64,000 nt of DNA from Mycobacterium sp. URHD0025 (GCF_000426065.1 NZ_AUEQ01000015.1:124001-188000), one strand, 5' to 3'. Numbered from the stretch's first letter, positions 1 through 7,644 are shown. The notes: generated by a model from the letters alone, not told the origin. Made by a program: numbers and translations.

Positions 1-2037
1 TGTGGGACCGGCCAGGTGCAACCAACCGGCATAGCCGGCGGTCAGCAGACTCATGGCGAAAAGGACCGCGCTGACGGTGACCGGTCCCCAGTGCGGACTG
101 CTGTCGTTGAACGGCACCCCGTAGCTGGAGACGTACCAGTAGCCATTGGTGGATGCGAAACACACAGCGAGAACGAAAAGTACGGTCGCCACGAAGGCCA
201 CCCGGTTGCGCGCCGAGCGCAGCACCATCGGCCCGAGCAGTACGGTGGCCACCGCGGCCATGGCGGCGCCGACGGCGGCGAACAACCCGAAATGGTGGAT
301 CCACTTTGTCGGAGCGAACGTCAGCAGGAACAGGGTGGCGAAGATGACACCCATCAAGCGCCACACCGGTCCGGTGGCGATGCCTGGAATCCGCTTGCGC
401 CGCAACAACAACAGTATCGACGGGAACAAGCACGCCATCGTGATCAGAATCCCGAAACGACGCGACACGGCGGCGTCGGTGGTCGGCAGGACCAGATAGA
501 AGTACCGCAGATTCTCCGTGTACCAGGGCTGAGCGGGCCCGATCGTCGTGCGTACGGCGGTGGCCTCGCGCACCGCGGCGATGGTCTGGTCGGCGAAGAT
601 CACCGTCAGCACTACGACCCCGGCCGCCGCCAACGGCAACAGCACCGGCCAGATCCCAACCGTTTTCGCGCGGGCGACGATGATGCGCAGGATCGGACGC
701 CCACCTGCCAGCAGAACGGCAACAGCGATGATGCCGGTGGGCTGGATCCCGAGCGTGAATGCGGCTACGACGATCGCCAGCCCTACCGGCGTTGCACGGC
801 GGGTCATGATGGCGCGTTCGACGAGCACGTAGGTGATCAGGGCGCCGGTGGCGATCTGGCCTTCGGGGCGCAGTCCGTTGTTGAACGGCATCCACGCTGC
901 GATGAACACCAGCGCCGCAGCCCACACCGCTGCGCGGTTGCCTGCCACCGCCGGACCGAGTCGGGGCAGCACCTCACGGGAGAGCAAGAGCCAGCACGCC
1001 AACGCGCAGAACAGATCCGGCAGGCGCAACCACAGGCTGGCGTGGCTGACATGGGTCATGGCGGCGATCAGTTCGTAGTACCAACCGAACGGGTCCTCGG
1101 GGCTGCCGAACCAGCGGAAGTAGTTCGCCATGTAACCGGCATGGCTGGCGGTGTTGGCCATGCCGAACTGATAACCGTCATCCGAAGATCCCGCGCCGGC
1201 GACGAACCAGAACACCGACACCGCGATCACAGTCGCGTCCACCGCGTTGAAATAGCGCCACCGAGCGGGAATGAGTCGCCGCCCGCGGCGCCCGTCGAGA
1301 CGGTCGAGGCGCCACAATGCCAGCAGGCCAACAACAGTGGCCAGAATTCCGGCTACCATCGCCGCGGATTTCAGCGGTGACGGAGTACTGGTGAAGCGGG
1401 TGTCGATCGTCGCGGACAACGACAGCCCGGACGGCGCCGGACCGGTTAGATCGGTGAACACACCCACGATCTGGGGACGTAGGTTCGGGTCGGCATATCC
1501 GCCCCGCAGTGTGGTGCCGGTGTCGGGATCTTTCAGTCCGTCCACCGTGGCGAACGTGCCCGCCGTCGACGAGGACACGTCCAGCCGCTGACAAGCCGGG
1601 TCCGCCATTCGGTTGCGCGGCACGCTGAGGATGACGATATTGCGTGCGGTGACATCGACGCGCTGCGTGGTGGCCCTCACGAACAGCCCGTTGAGCATCG
1701 CCTCCTTGCCGGCTGCCGGCGCCGTCCCCAGCACCAGCTCAGTGCCAGTCGACATCTCGCGAATCACAGAGCACGGCACCGATGCCGTCAAGGACACCGG
1801 TGTCAACGAGATCAGCGGCGCGGTGACACTGCCCAATTGCCCGGCCTGTGGCCAGTTCAGTGTCGACGTCGTCTGCACGACCGGCAGTACCGGAATGAGC
1901 ACACTGGCGACAAACCCCACCAGGCCCGCCACGACCGCCACGAGCCGGGTCACTCGCAACGGCCGGCCCGATCGAGGCAACGGCTCTTCAACGGGTGCAC
2001 CGTCGGCGGCCGAGGTGGCGTCGCGCACCAGGCTCAT
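1..2037 (-). CDS. EmbB-like arabinosyltransferase, N-terminal 679 residues (runs off window edge)
   Basis: Membrane GT-C arabinosyltransferase of the EmbA/B/C family, which adds arabinofuranose from decaprenyl-phosphoarabinose to arabinogalactan or lipoarabinomannan. The visible part is the N-terminal 679 of about 1,090 residues expected; the C-terminal carbohydrate-binding region lies outside the window. TM1 is near residues 37-56, an extracytoplasmic domain follows to about 240, then a series of TM helices. The catalytic acidic pair is D286-D287 in SDDGYQFGM. The following segment (HAGYMANYFRWFGSPEDPF) is closest to EmbB. Start is the ATG at 2037, with a TetR gene diverging 70 bp away. A lone gene, with no embC/embA ahead of it, suggests an extra paralog rather than the standard embCAB operon, but what lies downstream is not visible. 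Family certain; EmbB subtype likely. Confidence 0.9.
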   Translation of the reverse strand, partial: MSLVRDATSAADGAPVEEPLPRSGRPLRVTRLVAVVAGLVGFVASVLIPVLPVVQTTSTLNWPQAGQLGSVTAPLISLTPVSLTASVPCSVIREMSTGTELVLGTAPAAGKEAMLNGLFVRATTQRVDVTARNIVILSVPRNRMADPACQRLDVSSSTAGTFATVDGLKDPDTGTTLRGGYADPNLRPQIVGVFTDLTGPAPSGLSLSATIDTRFTSTPSPLKSAAMVAGILATVVGLLALWRLDRLDGRRGRRLIPARWRYFNAVDATVIAVSVFWFVAGAGSSDDGYQFGMANTASHAGYMANYFRWFGSPEDPFGWYYELIAAMTHVSHASLWLRLPDLFCALACWLLLSREVLPRLGPAVAGNRAAVWAAALVFIAAWMPFNNGLRPEGQIATGALITYVLVERAIMTRRATPVGLAIVVAAFTLGIQPTGIIAVAVLLAGGRPILRIIVARAKTVGIWPVLLPLAAAGVVVLTVIFADQTIAAVREATAVRTTIGPAQPWYTENLRYFYLVLPTTDAAVSRRFGILITMACLFPSILLLLRRKRIPGIATGPVWRLMGVIFATLFLLTFAPTKWIHHFGLFAAVGAAMAAVATVLLGPMVLRSARNRVAFVATVLFVLAVCFASTNGYWYVSSYGVPFNDSSPHWGPVTVSAVLFAMSLLTAGYAGWLHLAGPT

Positions 2038-2091
2038 CGGGCCTCCCCGCCCGTCGTGTTCGCACGCACCGCACCATGAGTATCCGAAGCA

Positions 2092-2102
2092 ACTGTTACA
2101 GT
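2092..2102. promoter_or_regulatory. Short perfect palindrome between emb and tetR, candidate operator
   Basis: ACTGTTACAGT is a perfect inverted repeat (5-bp arms, 1-nt centre) in the 70-bp divergent gap between the Emb gene and the TetR gene, 5 nt before the chosen tetR start. Position and symmetry fit autoregulation by the TetR protein. It is short, so this is a suggestion only. Confidence 0.35.
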
Positions 2103-2107
2103 CAAGT

Positions 2108-2725
2108 GTGCCGCGGCCGTTCGACCACGCCAAACGCGAAGAACTACTGGCCACTGCCGGCGCGATCTTGGCGCGCACCGGTGTGGTCGATACGTCACTG
2201 CGCGAGCTCGCTTCGCAGATGGGAACCAGCGCTCGGATGCTGGTGTACTACTTCGGCAGCAAGGAGCAACTCATCCTTGACGTCCTGAACCGGCAGCAGC
2301 GCGCGGCGATCCCGCAGACCGAAGAGCTGGATCTTCCGGACTCGATTGCGGCGCATCGCCAATGGTGCTTCGAGGACTGGCATGCGTGCACGCGCGGTGA
2401 GCGTCGCGACAGTCTCCGAATCGTGCTGCAGGTCTTCGGCGCCGCATGCGGGCTCGACAGTCCATACCGCGAATACACCTGGGACACCCTGTCCTTACTG
2501 ACCCGCAACTCCAAGGCCCGCCTGCAAGCACTCGGCATGCCTGCCCACGTCGCCGAAACCCGTTCGCGTATCGCGCTGGCGGCCTTCCAGGGCTTCATCA
2601 TCGAGTACTTCACCGCACCCGACCCCGCCTTCGTCGACGACACCTTCGCCAGATTCGTCGATGAATTCCTGCTGGCACCCTTCGGTACCGCCGACTCAGC
2701 GGACTCCCCCGATGCGACCGATTGA
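2108..2725 (+). CDS. TetR/AcrR family transcriptional regulator
   Basis: One-component repressor of 205 residues. The N-terminal TetR DNA-binding domain spans roughly residues 8-55, with the HTH around 25-48 ending in the family-typical LVYYFGSKEQLI. The ligand-binding domain fills the rest. Start is GTG at 2108; the same frame stays open far upstream but only as antisense to the Emb gene, so the long reading is rejected. It diverges from the Emb gene, with a small palindrome in the gap, suggesting control of itself and possibly of emb. The last codons fall inside the left copy of a direct repeat (2707-2794); the second copy beside the tRNA also carries this 3' end, suggesting the gene once lay directly upstream of the tRNA. 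Confidence 0.88.
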   Translation: MPRPFDHAKREELLATAGAILARTGVVDTSLRELASQMGTSARMLVYYFGSKEQLILDVLNRQQRAAIPQTEELDLPDSIAAHRQWCFEDWHACTRGERRDSLRIVLQVFGAACGLDSPYREYTWDTLSLLTRNSKARLQALGMPAHVAETRSRIALAAFQGFIIEYFTAPDPAFVDDTFARFVDEFLLAPFGTADSADSPDATD

Positions 2726-2794
2726 GGCGTCACCAACTACATGAATCGTCCCTGTGGGTTTTCGACGCCTGTTTCGATAGGCCCCCGGCCCCCG
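2707..2794. repeat. Left copy of ~88-bp direct repeat framing the mraY-peptidase cassette
   Basis: Matches 4984-5072 with two 2-nt mismatch blocks and a 1-nt indel (CTACATG here, CTACCATG in the other copy). It begins in the last codons of the TetR gene and ends with GCCCCCG, the first seven bases of the tRNA-Arg that the other copy abuts. The remainder of 2726-2858 has no gene. Confidence 0.85.
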
Positions 2795-2858
2795 GGAACT
2801 TGTTGAAAGCCCCGGTGTAGCTGATCAGCTCCGGTGGAGTTCCCATCCCGCCCAACGC

Positions 2859-3938
2859 TCAGGCGCCGACGGCCGTGAACCATTCGCCATAGAAGAGCGC
2901 GACTCCGAGACCACAGGCGATTGCCGAAATCAGCCAGAATCGTATAGTCAGTGCACTTTCCGGCCAATCCATCAGCTCGAAGTGGTGGTGCAGCGGGGTC
3001 AATCGAAAGACCCGTCGTCCCGTGGTGCGGAACGCTACGACTTGGATGACAACCGAGGTGACCTCGGCCACGAACAGGGCACCGACGATGATGGCTAGGA
3101 ACTCGGTGCGACTCACCACCGATAAGCCGGCGATGATGCCGCCCAGCGCGAGCGAACCCGTGTCACCCATGATGATCTTGGCGGGTGCGGCGTTCCACCA
3201 CAGGAATCCGACGCAGGCGCCGGCGGTGGCTGCGGCGACGAGGGCCAGATCGAGGGGGTCCCGAACCTGGTAGCAACCCGGCCCCGAACTGACGGCGCAC
3301 GTGTTTCGGAACTGCCAGAAGGTGATGAGAACGTAGGCGGCGCTCACCATCGCCATGGCACCCGCGGCGAGCCCATCGAGACCGTCGGTGAGGTTGACGG
3401 CATTCGACCAAGCAGAGACGACGACGATGCAGAACAGCACGAACCCCGCAACCGGCAGCGCGAATGAGGCAATCTCGCGGACGTAGGATAGCTCGACGCT
3501 TGCTGGTGTAAGACCGTTGGCGTTGCGGAACTGCAGCGCGAGGACGGCGAAAAGGACTGCTGCGACCAATTGTCCAGCGGACTTGGCTCTTTTGTTCAGG
3601 CCGAGATTGCGCGCCCGCCGCAACTTGACGTAGTCATCGGTGAAGCCGACCGCGCCCAGTGCGGTGGCCAGTCCGAGAACCAGCAGACCAGATGCTGACG
3701 GGCCGCCTTCGCCGAGTGCGAGCCCAATGAGGTTGGCGCTCAGGTAGCTTGCCCAGATCGCGGTGAGGATGGCCAGGCCACCCATTGTCGGGGTGCCACG
3801 CTTGCGTTGGTGGGTCCGAGGGGCGTCGTCGCGGATTTCCTGTCCGAACCCCCACCGGGTGAACACCCGGATCAGCGCGGGGGTCAGCAGAAGCGCGACC
3901 ACCACGGCTATTCCCGCGGCCACGAGTATCTGGCTCAT
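2859..3938 (-). CDS. Phospho-N-acetylmuramoyl-pentapeptide transferase paralog (MraY/MurX type)
   Basis: Polytopic membrane enzyme of 359 residues that would transfer phospho-MurNAc-pentapeptide from UDP to undecaprenyl/decaprenyl phosphate, forming lipid I. All family signatures are intact: DDYVK at 101-105, NLTDGLDGL at 182-190, GDTGS at 259-263, and the HHH motif at 317-319. About ten TM helices are evident. The start is ATG at 3938 (MSQILVAAG); an upstream start at 4073 would add a non-conserved hydrophilic leader. There are no division/cell-wall cluster neighbours, so this is probably a second copy besides the mraY in the dcw cluster. It diverges from a peptidase gene and both sit between long direct repeats, suggesting lateral acquisition. 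It could supply a drug-tolerant or specialised lipid-I synthase; that is inference. Confidence 0.9.
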   Translation of the reverse strand: MSQILVAAGIAVVVALLLTPALIRVFTRWGFGQEIRDDAPRTHQRKRGTPTMGGLAILTAIWASYLSANLIGLALGEGGPSASGLLVLGLATALGAVGFTDDYVKLRRARNLGLNKRAKSAGQLVAAVLFAVLALQFRNANGLTPASVELSYVREIASFALPVAGFVLFCIVVVSAWSNAVNLTDGLDGLAAGAMAMVSAAYVLITFWQFRNTCAVSSGPGCYQVRDPLDLALVAAATAGACVGFLWWNAAPAKIIMGDTGSLALGGIIAGLSVVSRTEFLAIIVGALFVAEVTSVVIQVVAFRTTGRRVFRLTPLHHHFELMDWPESALTIRFWLISAIACGLGVALFYGEWFTAVGA

Positions 3939-4190
3939 CGACCGACGCCCGCTACCGCGCGACCCGGTCGATATTTGCACCACATTGGAATCCATCCCCC
4001 CACCGGGCCAGTATGGCCGATGCCCCACTACGCGGACGCCGGCGACATTCGCGGTCTCATGGTGCGCCAACAACGAGGCCGATCACGTCCTGCTCCGAAC
4101 TCTGGGACAGGTGCCGAACTTCGCGCGAGGTGAAGACAACACCCTCAGTATTCGGTTGTCTTGCTTGGTGTGTGCGCATAGCGTCGCGTC

Positions 4191-4916
4191 ATGCCTGCCG
4201 ACGCTCCCACAATTTTGGCAACCAGCGGTGGAATCGCCGCGGGGCAACGCACCCGGTTCTCGTTTACGGCACTGACCGATTTCGCGGTGGAGCTCTCCGG
4301 GCTGACCGGCCGTGTGCCGCGGGTCTGCCTTTTGGCCACGGCGATGGGTGACGACAAGGCCGTGCTGCACTACCTGACCGAGGCCGCGCAGAGCCGGGGA
4401 TTCGCGCCGTCTCATGTGGCACTGTTCCCGATGCCCACAGTTGAGGACATCACGGCTCACCTGTTGGACCAAGACGTGGTGTGGGTGTTCGGTGGCAGCG
4501 TTGCCGGCCTGCTGGCGATGTGGCGCCTTCATGGCGTGGATGACGCTCTGCGTACGGCGTGGCAGGCCGGGGTCGTGCTGACCGGCATCTCGGCGGGTTC
4601 GATCTGCTGGCATGCCGGCGGCGCCACAGATTCGTTCGGACCCCGCCTACAGCCAGTCACGAATGGCCTCGGTTTCGTTCCGTACGCCAACGGTGTGCAC
4701 TACGACTCAGAAGAGCAACGCCGCCCCCTTCTGCACGCAATGGTGGGTGCTGGGTTGTTGCCTGACGCCTACGCCACCGACGACGGCGCGGGGCTGCTCT
4801 ACCGTGGCACCGCGTTGGTGGAAGCTGTTGCCGAAAACCCCACTGCCGGGGCCTACTTCGTCGAAGCGCGAGACGGTGCCGCAATCGAGACGGCACTCGA
4901 TGTCAGGCGGCTGTAG
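4191..4916 (+). CDS. Peptidase E-like serine peptidase (family S51)
   Basis: Cytoplasmic 241-residue protein of the peptidase E/cyanophycinase family, whose characterised members cleave Asp-X dipeptides or cyanophycin-type polymers. The nucleophile elbow GISAGS places the catalytic serine at S134. VFGGS at 99-103 and ATDDGAG near 196 match conserved family positions. No signal peptide is visible. Start is ATG at 4191. It diverges from the mraY paralog across ~250 bp and lies in the same repeat-flanked cassette. A link to peptidoglycan stem peptides is tempting given the neighbour, but the substrate is not shown by the sequence. Confidence 0.85.
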   Translation: MPADAPTILATSGGIAAGQRTRFSFTALTDFAVELSGLTGRVPRVCLLATAMGDDKAVLHYLTEAAQSRGFAPSHVALFPMPTVEDITAHLLDQDVVWVFGGSVAGLLAMWRLHGVDDALRTAWQAGVVLTGISAGSICWHAGGATDSFGPRLQPVTNGLGFVPYANGVHYDSEEQRRPLLHAMVGAGLLPDAYATDDGAGLLYRGTALVEAVAENPTAGAYFVEARDGAAIETALDVRRL

Positions 4917-4983
4917 ACGATGCTCACACCTATCTCACCCAGCCCACCAGCTTCCTGACCCGCACCGGCACAACGCACAGAAA

Positions 4984-5072
4984 CCCCGATGCCCCCGATT
5001 GAGGCGTCACCAACTACCATGAATCGTCCCTGTGGGTTTTCGACGCCTGTTTCGATAGGCCCCTCGCCCCCG
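4984..5072. repeat. Right copy of ~88-bp direct repeat, abutting tRNA-Arg
   Basis: Second copy of the repeat at 2707-2794. It begins with a remnant of the TetR 3' end and runs 7 nt into the acceptor stem of the tRNA-Arg gene. Together the copies frame a 2.3-kb segment carrying only the mraY paralog and the S51 peptidase. No integrase is present between them. Confidence 0.85.
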
Positions 5073-5141
5073 TAGCTCAGGGGATAGAGCACGGCTCTCC
5101 TAAAGCCGGTGTCGCAGGTTCGAATCCTGCCGGGGGCACCA
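5066..5141 (+). tRNA. tRNA-Arg (anticodon CCT)
   Basis: 76-nt cloverleaf. Acceptor stem GCCCCCG pairs with CGGGGGC, D-stem is GCTC/GAGC, anticodon stem CGGCT/AGCCG encloses loop CTCCTAA (anticodon CCT), and T-arm GCAGG-TTCGAAT-CCTGC is canonical. Discriminator A and CCA are encoded. It reads AGG codons, rare in this GC-rich genome. The 5' end lies inside a direct repeat. Confidence 0.97.
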
Positions 5142-5183
5142 GGTTCTTGTATGACGTCGGGTGATGGCTGACAGTGTTTCGGC

Positions 5184-5228
5184 TGATGCTTTACACCTAC
5201 TTCGGGTGGTGCTTTACACCTCCTTCGG
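5184..5228. repeat. 22-bp tandem duplication at the 3' end of a small gene
   Basis: Two near-identical 22-mers (5184-5205 and 5207-5228; two differences) share the core GCTTTACACCT. The right copy holds the last codons and stop of the minus-strand gene at 5214-5522; the left copy repeats that end just beyond the stop, consistent with a slippage or recombination scar downstream of the tRNA. Confidence 0.7.
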
Positions 5229-5522
5229 CTTGAGCACCCACGCCGGGATCCAGTGCGTAACGGTCTTGCTCTCGGCCCCGTATCGCACGGGGTAGGTGAC
5301 CAGGCCCCACCACTGACCTTGCTCGCACAACGCCCAGCAGGTGAGTGTGCCTTCGACAACGCGGGCCATCTGGATGCCGCACGGGTGATAGCGGCCGAGC
5401 GAGTGCGGCTCGCGGGGAAACAGGGCCATCAGGTCGACCAGGACGGTGGCCGGTGGCCGGACGACGCGGAACACGTCGCGGACCGGCTGACCGCCATAGC
5501 CGATGGCCTGCATGTCGCCCAC
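5214..5522 (-). CDS. Hypothetical protein
   Basis: 102-residue protein I cannot assign. It has the strong GC3 bias of a real gene and a W-rich C-terminal half (QWWGLVTYPVRYG, THWIPAW) of a kind I associate with actinobacterial conserved hypotheticals. No signal peptide or TM segment is visible. The start (GTG 5522, or ATG 5513) lacks a convincing ribosome site. Just upstream (about 5523-5625) a different minus-strand frame also shows coding-like codons (LLTLLALADKIGMKRD), so this may be the 3' part of a longer gene broken by a frameshift. Confidence 0.6.
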   Translation of the reverse strand: MGDMQAIGYGGQPVRDVFRVVRPPATVLVDLMALFPREPHSLGRYHPCGIQMARVVEGTLTCWALCEQGQWWGLVTYPVRYGAESKTVTHWIPAWVLKPKEV

Positions 5523-5633
5523 TTGTCGATCATATGTTCGAACGCTGCCGCTGTTGCGTGAAGGTCGCGCTTCATCCCGATTTTGTCGGCGAGCGCCAGT
5601 AGCGTCAGCAGCAGATTGACGAGGGGATGACGA

Positions 5634-6575
5634 GTGAACCGCACCGTGCAGTACTGGCGGCTTCTGCAGCCGGACGGCACTCCGCTACCCGGCGAGTTCC
5701 CGGCCGAGCAGGTGGTGCGCCGGCTCCGCCGGGCCGAGGCCGGCGACCTCAACCGCTACCGTCGCTGCCCGGACGGGATGCTGCTCATCGCGCACGGTAC
5801 GGACGACAACCGGATGCTGATCCTCGACAAGGTGCGCCGGGAGAACCTGCCCAGCATCGGCAGCGCGGCCGGCGCCCGGCGCGCCATCGGTCTCACTCCG
5901 GACGAGGGTCTGCTGGAACCGACATATTGTCTGTTCGGTGAGCGCAACATCGTTGCCATGCTGACAAGCGGTGACGGCCCCAGGGCGCGGCGGCTCGTCG
6001 ACTATCTCGAGCACAAGCTCGACATCGAGGTCGGTATCGAGCCGGTACTCACACAGAACCTCGAGCAGGCCCTCGATGAGATGAGTGTGTCGAGGATCGA
6101 CGTCGCGATCCCGGCCACCCGCATCAACCGCGAGCTGGTGGGTGGTGACTGGGTACAGGCGCTGGACGGGGCCCGCGCGCTGGCCCAGGACGGTGTCGTC
6201 CGCATCGGGATCTCGGTGGGCCGTCGGGGTACCGGGGCGCAGAAGGACGCGATCCGCCGGCGGTTGCGCGAGCTGGTCGATCATCTGCGGGGCTCCGGCG
6301 CGCTGTCGGAGTTCGAGAGTGCGCGCGTCGTCGGATCTGTCAGCGGCACGCAGCAGTCGGTCGATCTGCTCGAGGACAGGTTCGTCGAGCGGACCGTGGT
6401 CGATGCCGACCGCCTGAACGATCCGGTACGGTCGACCGCCTATGCGCGAGAGCTGTTGCGGCAGTCAGTGACTCGCAATCGCGAGTATCTGTTGTCGGCC
6501 GTCGCGGAGGTTTCCGCCGAGCCCGCGCCCTATGCCGACACGTTCATCGAAACGCCCGACGATGAACGCGAATAA
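5634..6575 (+). CDS. RexA-like protein, candidate abortive-infection sensor
   Basis: 313-residue soluble protein without signal peptide or TM helices. I find no enzyme motif. Read against the remembered lambda RexA sequence, the order of segments is similar: an N-terminal beta-rich part, a segment 'F-E/G-x-N/T-I' followed by a helix (FGERNIVAMLTSGDG then RRLVDYLEHKL), an 'IEP' motif (VGIEPVLTQNLEQAL), and a basic helix-rich C-terminal half. This match was made by eye and is modest. Start is GTG 5634, with GAGGGG 8 nt upstream. It overlaps by 14 nt the next gene, a four-TM protein, reproducing rexA-rexB order and architecture. In lambda, RexA senses phage infection and triggers the RexB membrane channel. 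Assigning that role here is inference. Confidence 0.55.
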   Translation: MNRTVQYWRLLQPDGTPLPGEFPAEQVVRRLRRAEAGDLNRYRRCPDGMLLIAHGTDDNRMLILDKVRRENLPSIGSAAGARRAIGLTPDEGLLEPTYCLFGERNIVAMLTSGDGPRARRLVDYLEHKLDIEVGIEPVLTQNLEQALDEMSVSRIDVAIPATRINRELVGGDWVQALDGARALAQDGVVRIGISVGRRGTGAQKDAIRRRLRELVDHLRGSGALSEFESARVVGSVSGTQQSVDLLEDRFVERTVVDADRLNDPVRSTAYARELLRQSVTRNREYLLSAVAEVSAEPAPYADTFIETPDDERE

Positions 6576-7089
6576 GCGCCCGGTTGTGCCGTTCAGCCTT
6601 CGGGAAAGGCTGCAGCACAACTGGGTTCGCCACCAATGGGCGGACTGGTTGCTCGCCCTGGCGGTGGTCGGCGTGTGGCTGGCGCTGGGCTGGGCCGACT
6701 GGCTGCCATGGGCCCTGACCGAGGTTCCGCACGATACCCGCCGCACCGCGTATCAGGTGGTCGCGACGGTGGCAGCCACCATGGGCGGGTTCACGCTGAC
6801 CAGCATCTCGATCCTGGTCAACCTGCTGCGGGCACCGATGACGACCGTGGACAAGCTCCTACCCGCCGATGACAAACGCCGGGTGGGCACCGCATTCGTC
6901 TCGGCGTTGCCGACCCTGTTCACATTGTTCGTCGTGGCGCTTGTCGGGCTGATGACCGACGCCAACCGCGACGAGGGCTACTGGTGGATACAGGCCGCGA
7001 TCATCGGGGCAGCCCTCGCGGCCGTGGCGTCGATCGCGCGGGTCGTGTGGGTCCTGCGACGCCTGCTCGCCCTGTCCTCGGACGGATAG
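6562..7089 (+). CDS. Four-TM membrane protein, RexB-like partner
   Basis: 175-residue inner-membrane protein with four hydrophobic helices, near residues 28-50, 60-88, 103-126 and 138-160, a Trp-rich first loop and basic ends. ATG 6562 is chosen because it overlaps the upstream stop by 14 nt, indicating translational coupling; an in-frame ATG at 6532 would lengthen the overlap to 44 nt. RexB of phage lambda is also a small four-TM protein following RexA and forms a depolarising channel. The correspondence here rests on architecture and gene order, not on recognisable sequence identity. Alternative: an unrelated four-TM protein of unknown function. Confidence 0.6.
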   Translation: MNANKRPVVPFSLRERLQHNWVRHQWADWLLALAVVGVWLALGWADWLPWALTEVPHDTRRTAYQVVATVAATMGGFTLTSISILVNLLRAPMTTVDKLLPADDKRRVGTAFVSALPTLFTLFVVALVGLMTDANRDEGYWWIQAAIIGAALAAVASIARVVWVLRRLLALSSDG

Positions 7090-7101
7090 ACCGCTCGGCG
7101 C

Positions 7102-7539
7102 TCAGTTGTCCACGAGGGGACGACCGCTGGCCTGCCAGGCCTTCATTCCGCCGTCGAGTTCGACCACATCGGTGTAGCCCAAGTTCTTCAACGTTTCGGC
7201 GGCAGTCGCGCTCATGGGTCCGGTTCGGCAGTAGATCGCAATCGTGGCATCACGATCATTCGGCAGCCGGCCGGATTGCTCGGCGACCCGATCGAATGGA
7301 ATCAAGAGGTCGGTGCCAGGGATGTCGCCTTCGTAGGGAACGTGAACGTTGACCGTCAACGTCTCGGATTCGGCGATGACAGTAGCGAATTCGGCGGCGC
7401 CGACCAGGCGGTGCGACACAACGTTCACCGTGCCGGATCCGGCGGGCGCGGCCGCCGGCGGGTCGGCCGAGGCACCGCATGACGTCAGAACCACCGAGGC
7501 GGCCATGGCCACTGCCCCAGTGCACATCCTCTTGAACAT
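7102..7539 (-). CDS. Rhodanese-domain lipoprotein
   Basis: 145-residue exported sulfurtransferase-like protein. A lipoprotein signal peptide ends in lipobox LTSC with the acylated cysteine at C21, so it should be anchored on the outer face of the membrane. A single rhodanese domain fills residues ~45-145. The active-site cysteine is C104 in loop CRTGPMS, a six-residue loop as in classical rhodaneses. The gene diverges from a DUF1326 gene, and two TACCC-N5-GGGTA palindromes lie between the starts, so both are probably controlled by a CsoR/RicR/CstR-type regulator sensing copper or persulfide. It converges tail-to-tail with the four-TM gene. Confidence 0.88.
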   Translation of the reverse strand: MFKRMCTGAVAMAASVVLTSCGASADPPAAAPAGSGTVNVVSHRLVGAAEFATVIAESETLTVNVHVPYEGDIPGTDLLIPFDRVAEQSGRLPNDRDATIAIYCRTGPMSATAAETLKNLGYTDVVELDGGMKAWQASGRPLVDN

Positions 7540-7548
7540 GCCTGAATC

Positions 7549-7565
7549 ATACCCCCAGGGGGTAC
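7549..7565. promoter_or_regulatory. CsoR/RicR-family operator-like palindrome, site 1
   Basis: TACCCCCAGGGGGTA (7550-7564) is a perfect inverted repeat fitting TACCC-N5-GGGTA, the G-tract type recognised by CsoR/RicR/CstR repressors. It lies 10 nt upstream of the rhodanese lipoprotein start. Confidence 0.7.
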
Positions 7566-7606
7566 TTGCAGGCGGGAGTTCTCCGGTGCTACGGTCGCCG
7601 TGTCAC

Positions 7607-7623
7607 ATACCCTCAGGGGGTAT
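7607..7623. promoter_or_regulatory. CsoR/RicR-family operator-like palindrome, site 2
   Basis: ATACCCTCAGGGGGTAT, a near-perfect palindrome with the same TACCC-N5-GGGTA outline as site 1, centred 58 bp from it and ending 21 nt before the DUF1326 start. The pair implies shared control of the divergent genes. Confidence 0.7.
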
Positions 7624-7644
7624 CAAACAGAAGGAGCGGAATCG

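Noticed and set aside
16..1380. 454-codon plus-strand open frame over the Emb gene
   Set aside because: Antisense shadow; low-complexity Arg/His/Gln-rich translation, while the minus strand encodes a clear arabinosyltransferase.
4853..5359. Minus-strand frame containing APGRIRTCDTGFRR
   Set aside because: This is the well-known spurious translation of a tRNA gene; it runs through tRNA-Arg and the repeat.
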